Source: JAGMES01 sp023128035
Lineage (GTDB): Bacteria; Bacillota; Halanaerobiia; DY22613
Reading direction: 5' to 3'
NCBI GenBank assembly: GCA_030627905.1
Contig: DAOVRZ010000008.1
Span: 19,819-83,818, forward strand
DNA length: 64,000 nt
In this document: piece by piece, positions 25,078 through 33,643 of the stretch
How the letters are laid out: every line of letters starts with the position of its first letter
Position numbering within the stretch: the first letter of the stretch is position 1
Notes under the pieces: generated by a model
The model's database searches: none
Seen by the model: only the letters and a program-made list of their open reading frames with translations
What the model was told of the DNA's origin: nothing
Translations under genes and position numbers: made by a program

Positions 25078-26025
25078 ATGATTAAAAAAACATTTTTAGC
25101 AATCTTAATTCTTTCTATTATTATCATCCCAACTGTCTGGGCAGAGCAAGCAACAACTGTTGAAAGTAGTTCTGTTAAACAGGAAATATCGTATAGTATT
25201 CCTGAAAATACGATTGGTATTGAAGGAATCATTAAAGAAATTAGAAAAGATATGGATAAAGTTATTGTTCTCGTAGAAGGTCAGAGATTAAATGATGAAG
25301 GGTATGATCAAGTCAAGTTAGTAATTCATGATGATACACAAATTATTAATGAAAAAGATAATGCAGAATTGAGTTATGGAGATTTTAAAGAAGGTATGGT
25401 TATCAAAGGTTTTTATGGGCCAGCAGTTACCAGAAGTTTACCACCAATGGGAGTAGCAAAATTAGTATTAGTACAGGAAAGAAAAATTCCAGAGGAAATA
25501 TATACCTATGGAACAATTGGACAAATCAGAGAGGTTAAAGGTGGAATAATGGTGGATATCATAAATGAAGCAGGTGAAAATGAAATTAATTTGGTCATTA
25601 GTGATAGAACTATTATAACTGATCAATCAGGATTAGAATTATCAAAGGATGAACTGAAGGAAGGTTTAAAGATTAAAGCAAGCTATGGGCCAGCTGTTAC
25701 TGCGAGTTTGCCTCCTATAGGAACAGCGAACTCAGTAGTAGTAGAGGAACAAAAGATTCCAGAGGAAATATATACTTATGGAACAATTGGACAAATCAGA
25801 GAGGTTAAAGGTGGAATAATGATTCATATTATAAATGACGCAGGTGAAAATGAAATTAATCTGGTTATCAGTGATAGAACTGTTATAACTGATCAATCAG
25901 GATTAGAATTATCAAAGGATGAATTGAAGGAAGGTTTAAAGATTAAAGCAAGTTATGGGCCAGCCGTTACGATGAGTTTACCTCCAATCGGAAATGCAGA
26001 TAAAATTATTATAATTGCAGAATAA
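25078..26025 (+). CDS. Secreted protein of three tandem YGPAVT-SLPP repeat domains
   Basis: This 315-aa exported protein has a signal peptide (MIKKTFLAILILSIIIIP, cleavage near VWA-E) and then three beta-rich domains of about 90 residues. Each ends with the signature GxxIKxxYGPAVTxSLPPxGxA. Domains 2 (25486-25755) and 3 (25756-26022) are almost identical in DNA with a 270-nt period, so the duplication is recent; domain 1 is diverged. Within each domain an IxxIxVKGG-like strand, a DRTIITDQSG turn and SKDELKEGLKI resemble an OB-like or barrel module. I do not know the function. ATG 25078 follows CAGGAGTG; a GTG nine bases earlier overlaps that site. The gene stands alone between repeats. Confidence 0.8.
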   Translation: MIKKTFLAILILSIIIIPTVWAEQATTVESSSVKQEISYSIPENTIGIEGIIKEIRKDMDKVIVLVEGQRLNDEGYDQVKLVIHDDTQIINEKDNAELSYGDFKEGMVIKGFYGPAVTRSLPPMGVAKLVLVQERKIPEEIYTYGTIGQIREVKGGIMVDIINEAGENEINLVISDRTIITDQSGLELSKDELKEGLKIKASYGPAVTASLPPIGTANSVVVEEQKIPEEIYTYGTIGQIREVKGGIMIHIINDAGENEINLVISDRTVITDQSGLELSKDELKEGLKIKASYGPAVTMSLPPIGNADKIIIIAE

Positions 26026-26148
26026 ATTTTCTGGAATAATTTGTTTAATATTTACTTTTATCTGTATCATCGAAGCATGGCGATTGGTCAAGTATTAAGT
26101 CCACGAATTGGTTGCAACTTTAGCATATCATCGCAATGCTAGTTTATA

Positions 26149-26270
26149 GAATAGAATAGCAAAGTTTTATTAATGGAGCCTGGATATATAATTTCAGGTT
26201 CTTTTTTATATCTCAATTTTGTAATTGATCTAAGTATATAGCATTAAACGATAACCTGTAACCTCAACTG
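26149..26270 (+). repeat. Terminator-bearing direct repeat, copy B
   Basis: Second copy of the repeat at 23895, 2.25 kb away in the same orientation. The terminator stem is at 26176-26182 and 26195-26201, with T6 after it. The two copies bracket the VanY-like and YGPAVT genes. Confidence 0.8.
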
Positions 26271-26331
26271 CAAAAGGTTGATTAATAAAAAAATCATCTT
26301 TTTCATAATTCCTGAAGGAGAAAATTTCTTT

Positions 26332-26436
26332 ATGTCTAAATACAGAATAGAACATTTTGGGATGGTTTATTATGTGATCGATGATTTAAGTATTTAGAAA
26401 GTAACAGATGAAACGGCAAAGAAAGCTTTAGTATAG
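26332..26436 (+). pseudogene. Short interrupted ORF ahead of the GNAT fusion gene
   Basis: ATG 26332, preceded by GAAGGAG, reads MSKYRIEHFGMVYYVIDDLSI, reaches TAG at 26395, and continues in frame as KVTDETAKKALV to a second stop at 26434. It may be a small broken gene; no family is recognised. The rest of the interval 26026-26449 holds repeat copy B and an imperfect inverted pair (AGCATGGCGAT near 26075, ATCGCAATGCT near 26130). Confidence 0.3.
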
Positions 26437-26449
26437 AGGAGGAAAAAAT

Positions 26450-29400
26450 ATGGATTCTATTAAATTAGTTGAATATGATCATTCAATGTCTAAAAAGTTG
26501 ACTGATATGTGGAATAAAAGTGGTGATAATTGGGGAGGATTTGATTCTGTTTTAACCGAAGAGACGGTCATAAATGAACAGGAAAATTCTATTGATATGC
26601 ATGTATATCTTGCAATGGTTGGAGAAGAAGTGGTTGGGTATTGTAGTCTTTCTGAGTATCGTGAGGATGAAGGGAGTCTATATATACCACTTCTAAATGT
26701 GATACCAGATTATCATGGCAAAAAAGTTGGAAAAACTTTGATGTTAAAAGTATTGGAGAGAACGATAGAATTGGGATGGCCGAGGTTGGATCTTTATACC
26801 TGGCCCGGGAATACAAAGGCTGTGCCTCTCTATAAAAAGTGTGGCTTTTTCTGGGAAAAGAGAGATGATGTAACCCATCTTATGAATTTTATTCCTGCAG
26901 CTTTACAGACAGAAGCTGTGGCTGACTATTTTAAAACTGCCCATTGGTATGATGATTCAAAGAGGATTATTAAAATACAACCAGATGGGAAATCTGAAAA
27001 TGACTTTGATTTTTTTGAATACTCATGGGAAAAGAATGATCAGACTCTTAGGATGGAATTTGAAAAGAGGGGAAGGGGTCTTAGACTTATCGAGACTGAT
27101 GATTATCTGATCAGTGCCCGGATTGATAACCAGAATCTTGTCTTTGGTAGAAAGTATAAAGTTTATTATGAGATTATCAATAAATCAGGTAAGTTTTTAA
27201 ATGTATCAATCAAGGGAAGGGATGACAAAAATATTAACTTTGATTTTGAAAAGGCTGTAGATGTTATTGATCGAGAGCTTTTGGAAGGCGAATTTTATAT
27301 AAATGAAGTTGAAGAAGAATCAAGTATTTGGCGGACACAGCCAGGGGTACCTGCTGATATTTTCATCAATGGGAAACATGCATATTTTAAACTTGGAATA
27401 GTTCCAAAATTTCCTGCAAAATTATCTTTAACTATCCCAGATCAAGAATGTTATAGACAAGTTTCACTTGAGCTTTATCTGGATATTGAGAATAACTTTG
27501 ATGAAGATGCAGTCTTCAAATTTAAATTACATGGAACAGAAAATATTACCTTATATCAGAGAAGTTTTGAAATTTCTTTGAAGGCAAAAGAAAAAGATTC
27601 AATTCAAGTACCTTATATGTTGGAAGATTTCTTCTTTTTCTCTGAGACGATACCTATAACAGTTGAGTTAAAAAATGGTGAAGTCATTCAATTTACCAAA
27701 AAGCTTGGTACTGCTTTTAAAGGGCGTACCGGTATGTTTGGAGGAGAAACAGAAGAATGTTGGATGATCTGCAACGGTGATTATACAGTTGAGTTAAACA
27801 AGAGGAATAATCGGCGTTCTATATTAACCTATGGAATGGGTGAGGCTGATGTTATCGTATTACCTTATCCAAGAATAGGTAAGCCATTTTCAGCTGAGTT
27901 TTCAAAGAAAAAACCTTATCAGGTGGAATATTTCCGTGACTATGATGAGATGGTTTTAAAGGCTCGATATAGTTCAGATGATTTTAAAGATATAGAGCTT
28001 GTAAGTGTATCAAAGCTTTATGCCAGTGGTATAGTGGAAAATTATTATGAGATTTGTAATCACTCTGATAATGAAACCCCTAAGGAAATTTTTTTGACTG
28101 ATAATTGTTTTTGTAGGTTATATCGAAGTTTCATACCTTATGATGGTGATATAGTCGAAGCTGGTAATCTTAGTTACCCAGAACATTGGAAAAGTAGTAA
28201 AATAACAGAAAATTGGATTTTTGCAAAAGGTGAGCGCATAACTAAGGGATTTTGCTGGTCAAAAGATCAACATATCAAGATAAATGAGGATACCTTTTTT
28301 ATCGAGCATGCTTTTGGTAAGTTGTCAAAAAGCGAATGGAAAAAAACAGAGCCAATCTATATAGCTTTAGGAACATTTACAGACTGGCAGGAGTTTAGAG
28401 GATTTGCTTTAGGAAAGTATGATAATCAAGATCTATCAACAAAGGATGGTTTTGAGTTTCTTGTAAACGATGGTAATCCTTTTGTTAAGAAAAAATTTAA
28501 AGTAAAGATTAAAGAACGTAAAAATGTATACTTTAATGGAGATTTGATTCTGAGCTCAAAGACTGGATTATTTGAATCACTTCATCAGAGCTATAAGCCT
28601 ACAGAAGAGAAACAAGAAGCTGAATTTGTGGTAACGTTGGATCAAGATACACGAATGGATGGTTTACAATTGGATGTAGATTTTTCTGCAGTTTATTTTT
28701 CTAAAAAAGCATATGTTTTTAAAATGACTGAAGATGAAATAAAAAAGACAATGTTAGAGGAAAGTGGGTTTGAAGTGTTTTCTGTAGATAATGGGGTATT
28801 GACAATAAAAGCTGCTCCATCTTTTAATAATTCTCTTTATTCTCTAAATTATCGGATGGGAACAGAACATCAGGAGTGGCTTGATTCATCATTTCCTGAA
28901 CTTGGCCCAAGATCCTGGTTTAATCCCTGGATTGGGGGAATTAGTGGAATCCCGCTTGATTTAACAGCAAATTCTGTAATGCAGGAAAAACGGACTGGTG
29001 AGTTTGTAGAAATACAGGATAATTTTGAAAATAGATGGATGGGGATAAAATTAAAATTGAAAATAGAAAAGCATAAAGGGTATCAGGGATTGGAATTTAA
29101 TCAATATTTCTTAATGTTACCCGGTCTGCCGATTCTATGCTATACCGTAGAGATTATACAAAATACCGGTTCATTTATAAAAGATATGAGTTTTCGGACT
29201 GATTGCTTTTTTAAGCCTGACCAGGAAGTTCAAAATAGCTGGTTTATCACAGAAAATCTTTCTGGTGAATTGATTAAATATAAAGCAGGAAAAATTAGAC
29301 ATGATATAGGTACATATTCACCACTGTTATTTGGATCTGAAAATCATGAGATAAAACTTTTAATGTATGCAGGAGATCACCCTCTGCCTTTGATTGGATT

Positions 29401-29551
29401 TGCTAATCGAGTTGATAATGCAGGATTTTTTAAACAAAATATTACTTTGAAAAATAAAGAATCTTTATTTACCTCACCAATGTTTTTGGTTTATACGGAA
29501 GAATACTTATCAGAAGAATTATTAAAAGGTTTAAAAAGTATAAAATTTTAA
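26450..29551 (+). CDS. GNAT acetyltransferase fused to a large beta-rich domain of unknown function
   Basis: This 1033-aa protein opens with a GNAT domain (residues 1-150): VYLAMVGEEVVGYCSL, the acetyl-CoA loop VIPDYHGKKVGKTLM and the C-terminal PLYKKCGF motif. The remaining 880 residues have no signal peptide or membrane segment and look like alternating beta-strands, with many aromatic residues reminiscent of carbohydrate-active beta-sandwich proteins (for example WLDSSFPELGPRSWFNPW). I have an impression that similar long GNAT fusions occur in anaerobic Firmicutes and Thermotogae, but I cannot name a characterised member. AGGAGG sits 6 nt ahead of the ATG. A terminator follows. It may modify a sugar or a glycoconjugate; this is inference only. 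Confidence 0.75.
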   Translation: MDSIKLVEYDHSMSKKLTDMWNKSGDNWGGFDSVLTEETVINEQENSIDMHVYLAMVGEEVVGYCSLSEYREDEGSLYIPLLNVIPDYHGKKVGKTLMLKVLERTIELGWPRLDLYTWPGNTKAVPLYKKCGFFWEKRDDVTHLMNFIPAALQTEAVADYFKTAHWYDDSKRIIKIQPDGKSENDFDFFEYSWEKNDQTLRMEFEKRGRGLRLIETDDYLISARIDNQNLVFGRKYKVYYEIINKSGKFLNVSIKGRDDKNINFDFEKAVDVIDRELLEGEFYINEVEEESSIWRTQPGVPADIFINGKHAYFKLGIVPKFPAKLSLTIPDQECYRQVSLELYLDIENNFDEDAVFKFKLHGTENITLYQRSFEISLKAKEKDSIQVPYMLEDFFFFSETIPITVELKNGEVIQFTKKLGTAFKGRTGMFGGETEECWMICNGDYTVELNKRNNRRSILTYGMGEADVIVLPYPRIGKPFSAEFSKKKPYQVEYFRDYDEMVLKARYSSDDFKDIELVSVSKLYASGIVENYYEICNHSDNETPKEIFLTDNCFCRLYRSFIPYDGDIVEAGNLSYPEHWKSSKITENWIFAKGERITKGFCWSKDQHIKINEDTFFIEHAFGKLSKSEWKKTEPIYIALGTFTDWQEFRGFALGKYDNQDLSTKDGFEFLVNDGNPFVKKKFKVKIKERKNVYFNGDLILSSKTGLFESLHQSYKPTEEKQEAEFVVTLDQDTRMDGLQLDVDFSAVYFSKKAYVFKMTEDEIKKTMLEESGFEVFSVDNGVLTIKAAPSFNNSLYSLNYRMGTEHQEWLDSSFPELGPRSWFNPWIGGISGIPLDLTANSVMQEKRTGEFVEIQDNFENRWMGIKLKLKIEKHKGYQGLEFNQYFLMLPGLPILCYTVEIIQNTGSFIKDMSFRTDCFFKPDQEVQNSWFITENLSGELIKYKAGKIRHDIGTYSPLLFGSENHEIKLLMYAGDHPLPLIGFANRVDNAGFFKQNITLKNKESLFTSPMFLVYTEEYLSEELLKGLKSIKF

Positions 29552-29569
29552 AAACGTAACTAAGCAAAA

Positions 29570-29604
29570 GGACTTCTGGTGAAATTCAGAAGTCCCTTCA
29601 TTTT
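29570..29604. terminator. Intrinsic terminator between the GNAT fusion and the deacetylase pseudogene
   Basis: GGACTTCTG (29570-29578) pairs with CAGAAGTCC (29587-29595) and is followed by TTCATTTT. It resembles the hairpin at 20552. Confidence 0.75.
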
Positions 29605-29605
29605 G

Positions 29606-30010
29606 TTAAGATTTATAAGCTGGAACGTTTAACAAGTTATTTACAGTAACAAACTTATATCCGAGAATCTTTAGTGTTTCAATTAATTCTGGAAGAGCAT
29701 TTACTGTATTAGTATAACTAAGATCTGTTCCACTTCCGGAATGAAAGAGTAGAATAGATCCATTTTTAACATCTGGTAAAGTGTTAATCAATATTTGATC
29801 TACATCTCTATCACGTCAATCAACAGAATCAACAGACCAATTAATCACTTTATAGTCCATTTCTTTTAATTGCTTAACATTTTCAAGAGAAACACTTCCA
29901 TAAGGCGGACGTATTAACGCAGTTTTTAAGCCAGTAATTTTTTCAAGAATCTGCTCAGTGTAAATTGCATCAGGACCATCATCAAAGGTTAAAGCAATTT
30001 TGTTGGAACA
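29606..30010 (-). pseudogene. Polysaccharide deacetylase gene remnant, copy 2
   Basis: Read on the minus strand, the frame runs through NKIALTFDDGPD (catalytic motif 1), RPPYGS (motif 3), INWSVDSVD-stop-RDRDVDQIL, then NGSILLFHSG and the C-terminal LPELIETLKILGYKF. Three lesions are visible. The 5' end is missing. The stretch between TFDDGPD and RPPYG, which normally holds the zinc HxxxH motif, is deleted. A TGA at about 29816 replaces what is usually a tryptophan codon. Intact relatives deacetylate peptidoglycan or chitin-like polymers outside the cell. The tail is homologous to the remnant at 20606. Confidence 0.8.
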
Positions 30011-30024
30011 GTAATTTTTGCAGA

Positions 30025-30180
30025 AAGCTCGTTATGATATAGAGAATGAAGTACCTATTGCTGAAGTTGACTTTGCAAAAATATTATAAGATGATGATAC
30101 AATTGAAAAGATTGCACAGATTGTAGGATCTCATAGTAAAAGTGCCGGCATTCCCTGTCGGAGAAAGGTTTAAGGATTTG
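30025..30180 (+). pseudogene. HD-domain phosphohydrolase fragment
   Basis: A plus-strand reading gives ARYDIENEVPIAEVDFAKIL-stop-DDDTIEKIAQIVGSHSKSAGI. The second half resembles the HD-domain stretch of small phosphohydrolases (usually DDxTIEKIAQIVGSHH). It is broken by a TAA and has neither beginning nor end. Confidence 0.4.
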
Positions 30181-30187
30181 ATAAATT

Positions 30188-30544
30188 TTGAATGAGAGTA
30201 ATACTAATGAAGATATATATAATGTCGATGATATTTTTGAAATAGAAGTAAATAATTCGACATATGACTTGGTTTACGATTCGGGTTGTTTTCATCATTT
30301 ACCACCTCACCAAAGATTAAAGTATCTAGATCTTTTATCTAAAGCTTTAAAGTCAAACGGATTTTTTGGTTTAACCTGTTTTGCACCTGGGGGTGGGTCA
30401 GATATTTCAGATTGGGAAGTTTATAGAAAAAATAGTCTTCAGGGAGGTTTATCTTATACAGAAGAAAAACTCAAAAAAATATTTTCTAAAAATTTTGAGG
30501 TTATAGAATTTCGTAAGATGAAAGAAATTCAACAATTTACTTAA
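30188..30544 (+). pseudogene. C-terminal half of a class I SAM-dependent methyltransferase
   Basis: This 118-codon frame begins inside the Rossmann domain: YDLVYDSGCFHHLPPHQR is motif IV and the following helix, and SYTEEKLKKIFSKNFEVIEF is the usual C-terminal strand. The SAM-binding glycine motif is absent and no ribosome-binding site precedes it. It is a 5'-truncated gene lying directly behind two other fragments, and is probably not functional. Confidence 0.6.
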
Positions 30545-30563
30545 TAAATAAAAACTATTAATA

Positions 30564-30592
30564 TTGATAATTCAGTATATTTATGGTATAAT
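30564..30592 (+). promoter_or_regulatory. Consensus promoter of the two-radical-SAM RiPP locus
   Basis: TTGATA (30564-30569), a 17-bp spacer and a perfect TATAAT (30587-30592) lie 82 nt before the first radical SAM gene. Confidence 0.8.
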
Positions 30593-30674
30593 AAATGTGC
30601 GGTATATTTTTTAATAAAAATTTACAATAAGTAAAATTATAAGCTCACTGAGACACAAATAAAGGAGGCGTTGT

Positions 30675-31991
30675 ATGAACCTAAAGCCATCTTATTACAA
30701 TCATTTGGCCAAATTAAATAATGGAAAAGTAGTGTTATTCAATTTTTTGACTGGTAACTTAAAAGAAATTGACGAAGCGGATATTGATAAACTCAAATTC
30801 ATCTTTGAAAATTGCAATAAAAACTTTGATGGGTATTCTGAAAACTTAAAAAAAGAATTGATCAACGATTTGTATTTAGTTCCAGAAGATGCGAATGAAT
30901 TAGATATAGTTCGTATTCGAAACTTATCGACAAGATATGATAATCTAATTTATAACCTCGTACTCATGCCGACATTAGATTGCAACTTTTCTTGTAAATA
31001 TTGTTATGAATCTAAAGAGCAAATTTTTATGAGTGAAGATGTGAAAATAGGTATTATTAATTGGGCTACAAAAATTGCAAGAGTGAGTAAGCGTTTTGTA
31101 ATCAATTGGTTTGGTGGAGAGCCATTATTAGATTTTTCTATCATTGAAGAGATAAATAGTAGTATAAAAAATATTTGTACAGAAAATAGATGCTTTTTTA
31201 TTTCTGATATAACTACAAATGGATATCTTTTGACAGATGAGATTTTGAGTAAAGTCGATAATTTAAATATTACTAGTTTTCAAATTACTGTGGATGGGCC
31301 ACCAGAAATACATAATAAATATCGTCCGTTAGAAAATGGTGAAGGAACATTTGATATAGTTTATAAAAATATATTGAAAATTTTAGATCAAACACGAGCT
31401 AATGTTGCTCTAAGAGTGAATGTTGATCAAAATAACTTTGATAAGATACCAGATTTTTTAAATATGATACCTAAAAAATATCGCACACCAAGGCTGATGA
31501 TCGTATTTAAAGATATCTTTTCTGATCCTAGTGGCAAAACAGGCAGAGAATCTGAAATAGATCAGAACCGAATAAACACTTATAAAAAAATGAAGCAACT
31601 ATATCACTATGGTATGGAACAAGGGTTCAATGTTTTCTTACCCACATTTAGTATCCGTGATCATCATTGTAATAGTGGGTCAAAGAACTATTTTATTGTT
31701 CATCCAACTGGGGATTTGTACAGATGTACTGTTGAATTTGCAACAGGAAAAAGTATAGGGAAATTATTTAAAGATGGCTCATTAGATATAGATAGCTATG
31801 CAACTTCTAAATGGTTATCTTATATTCCTGGAGATGATGAAAAATGTGCAAAATGTAAATTTTTACCTTTATGCCAGGGTGGATGCAGATATAATAGAAT
31901 GATGGGTAAACTACCTTGTTCGCTTGAATCTACTGATATCGATGGAGTAATCGAGTTATATTATTTATCTAAAACTCATTCACAAAGGTAG
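30675..31991 (+). CDS. Radical SAM/SPASM peptide maturase 1
   Basis: This 438-aa enzyme is built like RiPP maturases. The N-terminal 80 residues (YYNHLAKLNNGKVVLFNFLTG and a helix pair) resemble the usual substrate-recognition lead-in. The radical SAM core holds LDCNFSCKYCYE (C103, C107, C110) and NWFGGEPLLD. The C-terminal SPASM domain carries about seven further cysteines (CRTV-type RCTVEF, then KCAKCKFLPLCQGGC and LPC) for auxiliary 4Fe-4S clusters. Such enzymes install thioether, C-C or C-O crosslinks in peptides. AAAGGAGG precedes the ATG, and a small peptide gene and a second SPASM enzyme follow, so it should act on that peptide. Known maturation types cannot be told apart by eye. Confidence 0.88.
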   Translation: MNLKPSYYNHLAKLNNGKVVLFNFLTGNLKEIDEADIDKLKFIFENCNKNFDGYSENLKKELINDLYLVPEDANELDIVRIRNLSTRYDNLIYNLVLMPTLDCNFSCKYCYESKEQIFMSEDVKIGIINWATKIARVSKRFVINWFGGEPLLDFSIIEEINSSIKNICTENRCFFISDITTNGYLLTDEILSKVDNLNITSFQITVDGPPEIHNKYRPLENGEGTFDIVYKNILKILDQTRANVALRVNVDQNNFDKIPDFLNMIPKKYRTPRLMIVFKDIFSDPSGKTGRESEIDQNRINTYKKMKQLYHYGMEQGFNVFLPTFSIRDHHCNSGSKNYFIVHPTGDLYRCTVEFATGKSIGKLFKDGSLDIDSYATSKWLSYIPGDDEKCAKCKFLPLCQGGCRYNRMMGKLPCSLESTDIDGVIELYYLSKTHSQR

Positions 31992-32015
31992 AAAAATTAA
32001 TTTGTTTATAATTTT

Positions 32016-32230
32016 GAAGCGGGGAAGAAAACATAAGCTTTATAAAATGAAAACTTTAAGTTTTTATGGTTTAACTAAATTTTTAAACAAAGGAGGTGTA
32101 TAGCATGTTAAATAACTTATGGGATCTTGACAATTATTCTTGGGATGATATGGACGTACCTCCAATTAAAGTGTACTGTTGCCCAGACGCAATAGATTTT
32201 GATAATTAATTAGTATATTCTCCCCGCTTC
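32016..32230 (+). promoter_or_regulatory. Inverted repeat flanking the precursor peptide gene
   Basis: GAAGCGGGGA (32016-32025) and TCCCCGCTTC (32221-32230) are perfect reverse complements, extendable by three bases past a one-base bulge. They bracket the whole small gene and end 10 nt before the AGGAGG of the second radical SAM gene, so the transcript could loop out the precursor. Confidence 0.5.
32105..32209 (+). CDS. Putative RiPP precursor peptide, 34 aa
   Basis: A short gene missed by length-filtered ORF calling. ATG 32105 has a perfect AAAGGAGGTG 7 nt upstream, and the frame ends at TAA 32207. The peptide is strongly acidic (eight Asp, one Lys, no Arg), begins MLNNLWDLDNYSWDD, has PP at 19-20, a core-like IKVYCCPDAI with adjacent C25 and C26, and ends DFDN. 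It lacks a signal peptide and a membrane segment. Position between two SPASM radical SAM genes on one transcript, and an excellent ribosome-binding site, mark it as their substrate. The acidic N-terminus would be the leader and the VYCCPD region the likely crosslinked core; that division is inference. No exporter or leader peptidase is adjacent. Confidence 0.75.
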   Translation: MLNNLWDLDNYSWDDMDVPPIKVYCCPDAIDFDN

Positions 32231-32253
32231 ATTTACTAAAAGGAGGAAAAATA

Positions 32254-33294
32254 ATGAAATATAAACCCAAATTTGGTATTTGGGAATTAACTAATGCCTG
32301 TAATGCAAAATGTCTTCACTGTGGATCTCAGTCAGGAAAATGCCGTGATAATGAATTGACTTTAGAAGAAGTATTGAGAGTATGTGATGAACTGAAAGAA
32401 ACAGGATGTGAACGTATTACTTTAATGGGGGGAGAATTTTTTTTAAGCCCTCATTGGGAAGCAGTTTGCAAAAGATTAGTTGAGAACAATATAAGGGTAG
32501 CACCTCTAACAAATGGATTATTATTAAACGAGAAGAATATTATGAAACTAAAAGAATTAGGTATAGATAGATTAGGAATAAGTATAGATGGATTGGAAGA
32601 AACTCACAATTATTTAAGAGGTGTTCCAAATCTCTTTAGTAGATTAATAGAAAATTTAAAGAAAGCTCAAAGCAAAGGTTTTAAAATTGCAATTATTACT
32701 GCAGTGTCTGCAGTGAATCTTAATCAATTACCTGAATTATATAAGTTTATCAAAGAATTAGGAATCCGAGTTTGGCAAGTTCAAATTGTTGAGGACGTAG
32801 GAAACGCTAATCAAAATTCAGAACTACATCTAACATTGGAAGATGTTTATAAATTAGCGAAATATGTTGCCAAGTTTCGCCGAGAAGATAATGATATGAA
32901 AATATTACTTGGTGATAATGTAGGCTTTTATACTACCTTTGAACCATTAATAAGAGATAATCCGTTTACAGGTTGTGCTGCCGGAAGACAAGTTGTGGGT
33001 ATAACTGCAAATGGTGATATTCGTGGATGTCTTTCTGTTTATGGTGATAAAGAAAATATAGAAGGAAATATTAGGGAACGTTCATTTAAAGATATTTGGG
33101 AAGATCCGAATTTATTTACTGTTTATCGTAATCGAACAGTTGATAAGTTAACTGGTTTTTGTGCAGAATGTAAGTATAATAATCTTTGTCGTGCGGGATG
33201 TTCATCATTAGCATATTCACTGACTGGAAAATTTTATGAGAATCCTTTCTGTTTACATAAATATGAAGTCGAAAATGGTTTGAATTCACAATGA
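32254..33294 (+). CDS. Radical SAM/SPASM peptide maturase 2 (PqqE/MoaA-like)
   Basis: This 346-aa enzyme is of a different subtype from the first: it lacks the long N-terminal extension and starts almost at the cluster motif, ELTNACNAKCLHCGS (C16, C20, C23), like PqqE and related enzymes. GGEFFLSP is the SAM-binding GGE motif. The C-terminal SPASM region has GCAAGRQVVGITANGDIRGC and CAECKYNNLCRAGC plus a final cysteine in ENPFCLHKY. An AGGAGG lies 7 nt ahead of the ATG, and the precursor gene ends 44 nt upstream. Two dissimilar SPASM enzymes on one peptide suggest two successive modifications, or one modifying enzyme with a helper. Confidence 0.88.
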   Translation: MKYKPKFGIWELTNACNAKCLHCGSQSGKCRDNELTLEEVLRVCDELKETGCERITLMGGEFFLSPHWEAVCKRLVENNIRVAPLTNGLLLNEKNIMKLKELGIDRLGISIDGLEETHNYLRGVPNLFSRLIENLKKAQSKGFKIAIITAVSAVNLNQLPELYKFIKELGIRVWQVQIVEDVGNANQNSELHLTLEDVYKLAKYVAKFRREDNDMKILLGDNVGFYTTFEPLIRDNPFTGCAAGRQVVGITANGDIRGCLSVYGDKENIEGNIRERSFKDIWEDPNLFTVYRNRTVDKLTGFCAECKYNNLCRAGCSSLAYSLTGKFYENPFCLHKYEVENGLNSQ

Positions 33295-33325
33295 TTTTCT
33301 ATAAATATAAATAGTATTTTAATAT

Positions 33326-33357
33326 CCCTCATAAATCGTTAGATTTAGAGGGCTTTT
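33326..33357 (+). terminator. Intrinsic terminator closing the RiPP operon
   Basis: CCCTC-A-TAAATC pairs with GATTTAGAGGG (one bulge), with a GTTA loop and a TTTT tail. The remaining gap to 33643 holds a repeat relic (33361-33403: TTTAACGACATTTCAGAAGGGG, then CCCC, then TCGACTTTAAA) and otherwise nothing I recognise. Confidence 0.75.
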
Positions 33358-33643
33358 ATATTTAACGACATTTCAGAAGGGGAAGTCCCCCTCGACTTTA
33401 AATAAAATACCTATGTTTTGGGATTGGGAGTATAAGATGAAGTTGTATTATTATTATTGTGTAAGTGTTATAATAAAAGGAATAATAAGTAGTTAAACTA
33501 ATATATAATGTATATTTTAGTAACTTTTTTAGAAGAAAGAAAGGTAAATATTAGGTATTATTAATTGTTATTGTAAGTGGGAAGGTTGATGTGATTTAGG
33601 GTTTGAAATTTTTGGCAAGATCAAATTTAAAGGGGGTTGTTAT

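Noticed and set aside
25486..26022. Assembly duplication in place of real tandem repeats
   Set aside because: The two 270-bp units differ at scattered positions with amino-acid changes, and the older first repeat has the same design, so a true domain repeat is more likely.
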